Assembly (NCBI GenBank): GCA_914767885.1 | Contig: CAJZBQ010000057.1 | Location: forward strand, 930,001-994,000 | Length of the DNA stretch: 64,000 nucleotides | DNA from: Blepharisma stoltei | Lineage: Eukaryota; Ciliophora; Heterotrichea; Heterotrichida; Blepharismidae | Direction of reading: 5' to 3' | Shown: positions 56,169 through 64,000 of the stretch, piece by piece | Position numbering within the stretch: position 1 is the stretch's first letter | Layout: each line of letters begins with the position of its first letter | Position numbers and translations under genes: made by a program | The notes under the pieces: generated by a model | What the model was told of the DNA's origin: nothing | Seen by the model: the letters and a program-made list of their open reading frames with translations, nothing else | Databases searched by the model: none

Positions 56169-57245
56169 ATGAGTATCCCAACCAATTTAAAAGTGGTTGT
56201 ACTCGGAGAATCAGGTGTCGGCAAATCAAGTGTGGTTCTTCGATTTATTACAAATGTATTCAATCCCACCTCAGAAGCTACCTTAGGTGCTTCATTCGTA
56301 GGCAAGGCGTTATCCTTCAATGACAAAATTTTGAAATTTAATATTTGAGACACAGCAGGACAAGAGAAATATCACAGTTTAGCTAAAATGTACTATAGAG
56401 ACGCTGATGCAGCAATAATGGTCTATACTTTATTATCATTTTTATTAATACTATTTTATTCCAAAAAATATTTAGCGACATAAAAATAAAGATTTTAACA
56501 ATAAAATTATTCAAGTATGCTTAAAGGGCAAAATAAAAAATAAAATAGACTATATGATATTACTAAAAGAGACAGCTTTAATGGCCTTAAGAAATGGTAT
56601 GAAGAACTTAAAGAAAATGGGCCTAGGGATATAGTTGTAGCTATTGCAGGAAATAAAGAAGATTTAGTTGAAAATGAAGCCGTTTCTCCTCAGGACGCCA
56701 AAGCCTATGCAGACTCTATAGGTGCGATTTTTAGAAAAACATCTGCAAAGACATGCACCGGAATCGACCAGATTTTTAAAGATATTGCCTTAAAAATATT
56801 CCCAGAGCTCAAAGAAGAAGCAAGGTCAAGAAGATCTACAGTTTCACTAACCTTCCGTGAGTGAACAAAAAAATCTTGTTCGCTCATGGAGGGTGGTTAA
56901 TTTTTTTTTTAAAAAATGTTATAAATAAATTTTATAAAAAATGTTTTTTTTGAAATTTTAAAAAATCTTAATTCCAAAAATTGGAAAGCAAATATTAATT
57001 TAATTTGTAAAAAATATTGTTTTAAACGAAATTTATTTAATATTAAACAGAATTAACTAGAGATTTCATCATATTAATTTTTACTTATATCTCAAAATTT
57101 TTTCCACAAAAAATTTTTGTTCGCTCACGGAGGTTTTTTTTGGGCAAAAAATAGGGATTTTTCTAATGGTTTTGTTTGCTCAGATAGGGGAGTAAGACCT
57201 CGAAATAATTCAAACGAAAATAAAAAAAAGAAAAAATGCTGCTAA
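56169..57245 (+). CDS. Rab5-like small GTPase
   Basis: 200 aa after removing 56426-56554 and 56851-57195. Motifs: P-loop GESGVGKSS, switch [10 protein letters not shown], switch [20 protein letters not shown] (TGA for Trp; HSLAPMYYR is the Rab5 signature), AIMVYDIT, GNKEDL and TSAKT. The last excision produces a Lys-rich tail ending KKKKKCC, the double-cysteine prenylation signal of Rabs, which the unprocessed DNA does not encode. Rab5 proteins organise early endosomes. Converges with the acyl-CoA oxidase gene, 28 bp between stops. Confidence 0.9.
56426..56554. other. TA-bounded IES, 129 bp, in Rab gene
   Basis: GTC[TA]TACTTT on the left, GACTA[TA]TGATAT on the right. Excision gives GTC TAT GAT ATT ACT, i.e. 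[11 protein letters not shown], the invariant Rab sequence. AT-rich with stops. Confidence 0.85.
56851..57192 (+). mobile_element. MITE-type IES in Rab C-terminus
   Basis: TAA 56848-56850 and 57193-57195. Left hairpin end partly worn (CCTTCCGTGAGTGAAC / GTTCGCTCATGGAGG), right TTTGCTCAGATAGGGGAG. Excision joins STVSL to [12 protein letters not shown] and the CC end. Confidence 0.88.
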
Positions 57246-57273
57246 AAATTAACAAATATTTTAAATAAGTAAG

Positions 57274-59956
57274 TTAAAGCTTAGGTCTTAAATACTTTTG
57301 CATCCCTGCAAACACCTTTTCTTTATTGATAGGATTCAGGTTTTTGCTGGCATCAATCATTGCTGGATAAATATTCCCATCTTTTCGGCCTATGACAGAG
57401 CATAAAGCTTCATCTGAAAATTCAAAAGTTTCAACAAGTCCAATTGCGTCATTTCTAACCCTGTTTAATACTTGAATTAAAGTATACTATTTGGCTTTGA
57501 TTTAATCATATATAAATAAAGAATTTTAATAAGGATTATTTATTTAACACTGAATATCTTTCATTTTTTCTAAAATATCTGGGACTAATCCAACCCTTAA
57601 TAATATCCCTGAGAATTTTTCAAGTTTGGATACTGCATAAATTTGCCTTAAATTTTCAACAGCCTGCTTAATATCAGGATCTACCAGATTTTCAACAGCC
57701 CTAGCAAAATCTTCATGGATTGATGCATGGTAAAGTGGCTCACAAGCTTCAATTGCTTCTACTTGTAAAGCATCAGTCCAGATTTTTTCTTTCGCAATTC
57801 CGCTTGCTATCAATTTTTGTTCTTTTTGAGCTAATCTGTGCAGCTTGAAATGAGCTAAAGCTTGGAAGCATTTTTGATGAAATGCAGGACAAGCAGCATC
57901 TGGGATACCATTAAAAACTGGTATTGGCTCAGGTATACATTAAAATGGCGTTGCGAGCCAATCTACCCTCTTAATACTATAGCCGTAGGTTTATTGGATA
58001 AGCCGGGGACCTTGTGGAAGGAGGGTAGCGTTCGGAAATGAGTATGAGCTGGTTTTACTTTGCTTGGTGGAACCGAAGACCCGGATTAGCTGACCTCATG
58101 CTTTCATCCAGCTCAAGGTTTTACCTTATGGGGAGATGGCCTGCTGGAGTAGAAATGGATGTCCAGCAAGCCAGAGAATCGCTTTGTGAATTAAAAAAAA
58201 TCTCAAAGTAATACCAGGCGTTGCGCCTTGGACTCTGGGTTCGATCTCGATCAACAGCCGACGAAAAAATTCTCTTTTCGAATTTTCTTAAAGGTAAACC
58301 CCGTTCTGCATGGGGCATGGTGACCCAGAATCTCTAACTCTTGGATAGCGAGTACAAGCCCTCGTCCATGACTCGCAACATTGAAGACCGCGCTCAGACT
58401 AGTAAGCAGACGGTGGAGTGTTACGTGGAGTTAAGCAGTGACCTGTGACTTCTTAATAAGTAATCAAGTTTAAATAACTATTGGTTCAGCTAGAAAAGCG
58501 AACTTATTAGGCAATTTTTTCCCTTTTCCTAGGTTTCTTAATAAAGCTGTTATAAACTTTGCCGCCTGGAGAATCAAAATACTGTTATCCCCTTCATACG
58601 TGCATGCAGGAATATACATAGTATAGACTATCGGAATCCCTGAGTACATAGAATACCCATGTCCTCCACAGCTTCTTCTACACATTTCTACACTTTCTGC
58701 AGCTATAGCTGTCGCAAATCCTTTATATAACGACGATAAAATGTGCATTTCCCCAAGCATAGAGTCGTCATCATTTTGCATTTTCAGCTCACATTCTTGA
58801 TATTTTTGGCTAAGGGCGGTTCTGGCAAAAATATTTGCATAAACCAGAGATAAGACTGTGAATAATTTTGACCTTTGGATTTGGTAGTCAATTAATTGTC
58901 TTTCTTTTGAAGGGTTTTCGTGGTCTGGGAATTGTTCTCTTATGAGGGAATACCGAATTGCTATTGTAGCTGCATGTGCCATAGAGTACCAGGAGTCGCC
59001 AAAAATTAGGACACGTGCTTTTACCATTGAAGAATAAAGAATTTTTAGAGCGTTAGGGTTCAGAATTTCATAGTCGCCGTTTTCGTTGACTCGAGCGAAC
59101 CTGGTGAGCATGCATTCTCGTGGGACTCGCATATGATCAAATATTAAAAAGCCGTTGTCGTTTGCATTGGTACCAAATTTAGGACCTATATCGCCTACAG
59201 TAACTCCACATAATGGCTCGTGGGTTTTCATATCTCGAATTTGTATGCTTTTTTTAATAAACCTGCTTGATTTTATTAATAGAAAAATATTTTGGGGTAT
59301 TCTTATATAAATATATATATCAAAAATGTATGAGGACCATAGTCTTGATTTTTGATAAAAAGTTTTGCTACTACTAATGCATGAGTTGCAGCTACTCCCA
59401 GTCCTCCGATCCATCATTTTGCAGACGTCACAGTTGGGCTGTTCATAACAAAAGTTTCGTTTTCTACATCATAAATCGCTTCAGTTTCAATTCCTCTAAT
59501 ATTTGACCCATGTCCCAGCTCAGTTTGTGCATAACACCCAATTATCTCTAAATTCATGATTTTCTCCATCATTTCTGCTTTTTGAGACTCACTTGCTTGA
59601 AGCTCGAAACTTGGCAAGAAAAATTCATAGTGAAGGACTATAGAGGTCAGCTCAGGGAATAGCGAAAGCAGAATTCTGGACTCTTCTCTGGACAGTTTTT
59701 CTGATTTTATGAAGTTTTTCATAGCTAAACCGTGCCTGAGACCTCGATCTATTGTGTCTTCTCTGTTTTCACTATATCGCTGAAGGGGGAAATAAAGGTC
59801 AGGATTTTTGATGGCTTTTTGGGTAATTTCTCTGACTCGAGAAGCTGTGGTGTTTGGGAGAATTTGTGGGATTAAAATATCGCCCAATTTTTCGACGTTG
59901 AAGGTAACTTTTTTCCGCTCCTCTTCAAGACCCATTTTATTAAATCTTGCTATCAT
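57274..59956 (-). CDS. Peroxisomal acyl-CoA oxidase
   Basis: 663 aa (213 + 255 + 196 codons) after removing IES 59244-59317, a retroposon (57924-58480) and IES 57485-57544. Motifs: YAQTELGHGSN and SAKWWIGG (TGA for Trp) for flavin and substrate binding, CGGHGYS, and the catalytic Glu in CTYEGDNS. The C-terminus is RPKL; PKL is an acceptable type-1 peroxisomal signal in some eukaryotes. Catalyses the first, hydrogen-peroxide-forming step of peroxisomal fatty-acid beta-oxidation. All three joins fall in conserved sequence: HTFLIQIRDMKTHEP, FAFLAEPIPVFNGIP, KDIQCYTLIQVLN. Confidence 0.9.
57485..57544. other. TA-bounded IES, 60 bp, in acyl-CoA oxidase
   Basis: Gene strand: CAGTGT[TA]AATAAA on the left, AAATAG[TA]TACTTT on the right. 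Excision continues the frame through ACT TTA ATT CAA to the conserved end of the protein. Confidence 0.75.
57936..58478 (+). mobile_element. Retroposon (subfamily 4), about 543 bp, in acyl-CoA oxidase exon
   Basis: Target duplications TATTGGCTCAGGTA (57922-57935) and TATTGGTTCAGCTA (58479-58492). Head ACATTAAAATGGCG, tail rich in TAATAAGTAATCAAGTTTAAA. Contains GGTTCGATCTC at 58239-58249, similar to a pol III B box but about 300 bp from the 5' end. The 3' half (TCTCTAACTCTTGGATAGCG, GTACAAGCCCT) matches the element at 63023-63514. The TA in the duplication allows an in-frame TA-bounded excision. Confidence 0.85.
59244..59317. other. TA-bounded IES, 74 bp, in acyl-CoA oxidase
   Basis: Gene strand: TTGA[TA]TATATA on the left, AGCA[TA]CAAATT on the right. 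Excision joins HTFLI to QIRDMKTHEPL. The insert contains an in-frame TAA. Confidence 0.8.
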
Positions 59957-60033
59957 AGAGATAGTAATAAAAATGTGAAAGATTGCTTTACAAATAAGAA
60001 TTATGCTAGTGATAATATCATATAATTACTTTA
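59957..60033. promoter_or_regulatory. 5' flank of acyl-CoA oxidase
   Basis: Short AT-rich leader between the ATG and the MITE remnant; no specific motif identified. Confidence 0.2.
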
Positions 60034-60338
60034 CTCCTCCCAACTTTAGTGAAGAAAAAAAATCTCACGGAGGGTCAACCCCCTTTTTTTAATTTATAAA
60101 GAGTTTTTATTTTTAAAATTTAAAAAATTCCATTTGTAAAAATTAAAAAATAGAAATTAATTTAATTTATAGCATTTATGCTCTAAAATGCAAGCTGTTT
60201 GAAATTAAACAGAATTAGATATATGTTCATTATAATAATTATCATTTATATATCAAAAATGTTTTTATATAAAAAAAAATATTTGTTCGAGCAAAAAAAT
60301 AGGGATTTTTCCAATAGTTTTGTTCGCCCACAGAGGAG
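60034..60338 (+). mobile_element. Decayed MITE-type element, intergenic
   Basis: Left TTA CTCCTCCCAACTTTAGTGAAG with a mutated hairpin (TCTCACGGAGGGTCAACCCC at 60062-60081), family core (GCAAGCTGTTTGAAATTAAACAGAATTAG in parts), right GTTCGCCCACAGAGGAG. The right-hand TTA is gone. Confidence 0.7.
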
Positions 60339-60908
60339 GCTTGGAAAGAGATTTTATAATTAATTTAATATGCTTATTTAGTACGCAATACGAGGAATAT
60401 TCGATAATTACTTTTCTCATACTTTATATAAGCTCAATTTAATTTTTTTTCGGAATTTAAAAATCTCAATTAATTAAGCTGCTAAATAATTTTTAATCTG
60501 AAAACGACAGTCTTATTTCCAATAGCTAAAATAGGTTTATCATTTCAATTCTTGATATCAATATTTTTATAGATTTCAATTAATTTCCTGTAATTTACAT
60601 AGACTACAATATTAATTGTTATAAATGAATAATTAATTATCCATTATATATTGCATGCCATAGAGGATTTTAGAAATATGGGCGAGATGGTAGAATCTGT
60701 TCTTGACCTTTTTTTTGCAACATTAATGCATTAAGAGATAAAGTTAAGGGTTTTTGATATTTTGGTACGTCTCTCTTCCTCGTAAAGCAGGAATGCTTGG
60801 AAAAATTGAGGTATTAAGTATCTCTCAATTTTTCGATATTTAATGATATTATTAGCTTCGTTATAAATAATTCAAAGAAAGATTTTTAAAATAATTTTTA
60901 ATAAAACA
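60339..60908. other. Intergenic, AT-rich
   Basis: No coding frame, repeat or RNA feature supported. Confidence 0.4.
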
Positions 60909-63632
60909 TTACTCAGAATTGCCCCTTTTTCTTTTTATACTGACTCTCCCACCCATTTTAAGCAAAACATTATTATAAAATCCCTATTAGTGAGCGAACA
61001 TTTTTTTTATTTAAACTATAATATAAATTCACTAATTAAAAATTTATTATAAATTTTTTTTAAATAAAATAACCTTCTCCATGAACTAGCAAATTTATTT
61101 AACTCACTCGTGGAGAGAAGAATAAGCAACCATTTCTTTATCAGATCTCCTATTTCTTTTGCTGATGGTCTTTCTTCTGGATCTATCTGCCAAGTGCATT
61201 CAAATAAGTTTACTATTTGTGGTAGATGCTTTTTGAAATTTTCTGTAATTTCAGGTCTTATCTTCTCTTTTTCTACTTTCTTACAAAATTCTTGTGGATC
61301 TGATTCACTTTTATTAGCCTTTTTTAGATAATCAAAAGGTGATCTTTGTACAATAGTAGCATATGCTGTCATCCCAAATGACCAAATATCAGCACTTTGG
61401 TTTGGATTTTGCCCTTTTATGTGTTCTGGTGCACAGTAATGAGTGGTAAAGCCTGGCTTGACTGGCAATCCTTTTCTTAGATGCTCGCTCATACCAAAAT
61501 CTGCTATTTTTGGAACATAATTTTCGTCAAAAAATATATTTTGTGGCTTGATGTCAAAATGGCAGATATTCTTGCTATGCATGAACTCCAAGCCATGAGC
61601 AATCCCTAATAAAAATTCAAGTCTTTTAGCAAGATCTTTTTCTTGGGTTTCTGAAAATATACACTTATCTGCAATGAATACACTTAAAATACTTACTCCT
61701 CTCCTCCTTAAAGAATGGGTTAATTTTTTTTAATTTTTAAAGCAAATATTATTTAAAATGCAAGATGTTTAATATTAAACAGAATTGCCTAGAGATTTTT
61801 TTAATAATAATCATTTATATATTAAATTTGTTTATGAAAATTGTTATTCGTCGTGGGATTTTCTATCATTTTATTATTAGATTTTCTACAAAAATTGAAT
61901 TTCGCCTGCAAAATCATTTTTGGCAATCCGATGATAACTGTCTAATAAATAAGGCTCTTTTCATATTCATTGTAAAGCAGTATAATCTCTCAGTGTGCCC
62001 TTTGAGCAATATTCAATAACCAAACCAAATTTATCGCCATATTGAACACACCCATAGCATTGAGTGATGTTTTCGTGGCATAAACTTTTCATTATACTCA
62101 ATTCTTTATGCAGTCTGAGCCGGGCTTTTAAAATGTCTTCTTTATTCTCTTTTGCAAATTTTATAGCAACTTTGGTGCCATGTAACTCGTTCTCGTAAAC
62201 AGCCCCAAATCCTCCTTGTCCAAGCATCTTACTCTCTTCAGTTAAAGATGAGTTTTTAAAATCCTCAGCAGGAATTTTATCAAATACAGACAATTCATAA
62301 GTCGGATGCACAATGCTATCCCAAATTTTCGATTGAATTGCCAAGAAATAGGCAAATAGGTCATTATACACCTCTGTAGGCTTTGAAAATTCGATTTCTT
62401 TCATATCTCTGATCTTAGAAAATTTATCAATGCCAGCAGATATCAAGAAAAAACTATAATCCTCAGGCTTTGTTCCATAAATAATGATATTTTTATAAGG
62501 AAATTCCTCAAACTCCAAGCGGTAATCATACATTTTTGCCAGCTTCAATAAAATCTCATTAAGCAGGCCTTCTGGCAAATCGTACATTTCTAAAAATTGT
62601 CAAAGAGGCATACAAATAAATTCTGGACAATTGGCTTTTTGGTACTCTTTGACATTATTTTCAAAAAAATCTTTTAAATTTGGGGTTTTTTCAATAAAGC
62701 TTAATACATCCTTGACTTCTGATGTATTATGGGAATTATCTTCATATTCTGTTGTTCTAGAATCTGAGCATTCTTCATCATTTTCAAAATCTTCTTCTTC
62801 TTCTTCTTCTTCTTTACTTTCATCGCTCCTATAATTGCTAGACGTTACTTCTTCGTCTGTTTCATCTTCACTAGATTCCCGAGTACTAGATCTTTTGTGC
62901 CTTATTCCTAAATTTGTTTGGTAAACATTTGCTTTTCCATTTTCTGATGATTTATTTGATTCTTGTATTAGTGCATAAAACTGCTGGGCACGATCGTTAT
63001 AAATCTTGGCAGCTTTTTGATGGCATTAAAGTGCTGTGGGGAATTTATCTTGTAACGGCTTAGGGAAGTTTGGAAGAGGTAAATGTGTATCCGGTTGGGT
63101 GTTACTTGGTTTTGGTAAGTGCAATTGTCGGAAGCTGGCCTGTGCTTAATACAGATCAATTTTATCTTGTTGGAAAGGTGGCTTAAAGCTGAAAAAAGTC
63201 TCAGCAGCATGAGGAGAGTTGCCGCCCTGGCCAATAGGGAACGCTTCTTAACGCGACATGTGGAATTACGTCCTGGGCCTTGAAATTTCCTCTTGGTTGA
63301 CAGGTGTCAATTTTTCGAATTTCAATGAAGCTGAACCCTCACGACGGGCAGCCTAGCATCTCTGACTCTTAGATAACAAGTACAAGCCCTTATCTATGAG
63401 GAGTCACATAGTGGAAAGTCGGGCCCGGACTGGCAAGCAAGTGGTGCAGCAATAGTGAGGCGAGTAGTAGCCTGAAAAAAGGCCTGCAGGGGTTATAATC
63501 TTAGTTAAGTTTATGGCAGCTTTTTTGATGTAAGGAAAAATTAAGTTTTGAATCTCTCCAATATTCAGCTCCTTATACCAAATGGCTAGTTCTAACTGCA
63601 GAATATTGACTTTTTCAACAACGATAGTTTAA
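60909..63632 (-). CDS. TKL-like protein kinase, N-terminus off window
   Basis: Read from the right: a helical segment (VNILQLELAIWYKELNIG...AAKIYNDRAQQF, TPR-like) split by a retroposon (63023-63514); an acidic, Ser-rich linker with a Glu run (62800-62820); an unknown globular region (MYDLPEGLLNEIL...); then a kinase domain. Motifs: GQGGFGAVY, VAIKFAKE, catalytic loop ICHFDIKPQN (Phe replaces the Arg of HRD), IADFGMS, YCAPEH, DIWSFGM. IESs at 61696-61972 (YTAL-SILSVFIADK) and 60962-61122 (KKWLL-KMGGRVSIK, stop TAA 60911-60909). Its 5' part is broken again by a retroposon at 63633 and leaves the window. Substrates unknown. Confidence 0.75.
60962..61122. mobile_element. Decayed MITE-type IES in kinase C-terminus
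   Basis: Direct repeat TTGCTTA (gene strand) at both edges with the TTA at 61125-61123 and 60961-60959. Hairpin remnant CTCTCCACGAGTGAG / CTAGTTCATGGAGAAGG next to the gene side; GTTCGCTCACTAATAGGG at the other end. Excision converts a premature tail into WLLKMGGRVSIKRKRGNSE and a stop. Confidence 0.65.
61696..61972. mobile_element. Decayed MITE-type IES in kinase domain
   Basis: TA at 61694-61695 and 61973-61974. Left CTCCTCTCCTCC and family core (GCAAGATGTTTAATATTAAAC); the right terminal repeat is gone beyond TTATTCGTCGTGGG. Excision gives GGC ACA ... GCT TTA AGT ATT, i.e. RDYTALSILSVFIAD, bridging kinase subdomains V and VI. Confidence 0.75.
63023..63514 (+). mobile_element. Retroposon (subfamily 4), about 492 bp, in kinase-gene exon
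   Basis: Target duplications GGCAGCTTTTTGATG (63008-63022) and the same with one extra T (63515-63530). Tail CTTAGTTAAGTTTAT. 3' half shared with 57936-58478 (CATCTCTGACTCTTAGATAAC, AGTACAAGCCCT, AGCAAG..GTGG). Removing one duplication restores PYIKKAAKIYND. No TA lies inside the duplication. Confidence 0.82.
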
Positions 63633-64000
63633 ATGTGGCGTCTCACGCTTCGCGGTCGGCTATGCTGGCTTCCTTCGAACACATATTTAAATTATATCGG
63701 CAAGGTTTTACCAGCTCAAAGAAGGACAGCTATGCTAGGCAAGCAATTCAGTATTGTGTGTGGAGCCTAGCCCTAGTCCACTTTCAGGATTGGATTTTAC
63801 TTCAAAGGAGAAAGAGACTCAGAAGTTGGAAAGGGACCCAGTCAATCAATCGGGCAAATTTTTCAGCGCGGAACCGGAGTTTACGCCTTGGAGTTTTCCT
63901 TTTTTTCGATAATACACTAGAAAACCTTTTTTTGGATATTTTGTGTCGATGACCTTGCATCCCTCAGCTTAAAGCAAGGCGGTAGAAGTCCGAAGACTGG
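63633..64000 (+). mobile_element. Retroposon (subfamily 3), truncated by window end
   Basis: Starts AATGTGGCGTCTCACGC and follows 19985-20537 closely (CACATATTTAAATTATAT, AAGGTTTTACCAGC, TGGAGCCTAGCCCTAG). Its 3' tail and second target duplication are beyond base 64000. Interrupts the 5' part of the kinase gene. Confidence 0.78.

Noticed and set aside
58239-58249. B-box-like GGTTCGATCTC, considered as a tRNA or pol III promoter
   Set aside because: No matching A box or cloverleaf nearby and about 300 bp from the element's 5' end; no tRNA gene could be supported anywhere in the window.

Overview
The window reads as germline (micronuclear-type) DNA of a heterotrich ciliate, most likely Blepharisma or a close relative. 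Three signs support this. (1) TGA is read as tryptophan inside conserved motifs (M1 peptidase 7738-7756, phosphodiesterase, importin-like protein, UGTs, acyl-CoA oxidase), while TAA and TAG end genes. (2) Introns are 15 nt long (13041-13055, 41459-41473). (3) Many genes are cut by AT-rich or repeat-derived segments bounded by TA or TTA/TAA; removing them with one copy of the repeat restores reading frame and protein family. These behave as internal eliminated sequences (IESs). The species name is inference; the IES behaviour is read from the sequence.

About 35 protein genes, gene fragments and pseudogenes lie on both strands. 0-17 kb: a membrane protein, RPB9, a PKA-like kinase, an M1 aminopeptidase carrying five insertions, small proteins, an SNF1/AMPK-like kinase whose start codon is split by an intron, and a dynamin-related GTPase. 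17-34 kb: a tandem array of six UDP-glycosyltransferase copies (YjiC/MGT type with signal peptides), made by two rounds of segmental duplication, one of which also copied the dynamin 3' end. Retroposons, decayed repeats and an inverted, internally deleted pseudogene of the ubiquitin protease at 41 kb are mixed in. 34-47 kb: OSTC-like subunit, FAM227-like protein, importin-alpha-like ARM protein, CABLES-like cyclin-box protein, PEX11, USP20/33-like protease and a membrane cyclic-nucleotide phosphodiesterase. 47-64 kb: coiled-coil and IQ-motif proteins, an HLS1-like acetyltransferase, a Rab5-like GTPase, a peroxisomal acyl-CoA oxidase and a TKL-like kinase running off the right edge.

Four classes of inserted DNA are visible. 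(a) One MITE family (18 full or decayed copies; ends CTCC...GGAG; a hairpin at one end and a doubled terminal repeat at the other; TTA/TAA duplication, once TGA). (b) Short TA-bounded IESs of about 50-205 bp, mostly without obvious repeats, one with a 12-bp terminal inverted repeat. (c) A GC-rich palindrome (9773-9993). (d) GC-richer retroposons of about 250-650 bp with 11-18 bp target duplications and short repeat tails, several of them inside exons. In two genes the retroposon's target duplication itself contains a TA that would allow in-frame TA-bounded excision.

With all proposed excisions the coding lengths are whole codons for dynamin (668 aa), acyl-CoA oxidase (663), Rab (200), acetyltransferase (407), phosphodiesterase (710), UGT-5 (479), UGT-6 (473) and the importin-like protein (471). 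For the aminopeptidase (899) and the IQ protein (934) they are whole codons if one base is added in a homopolymer.
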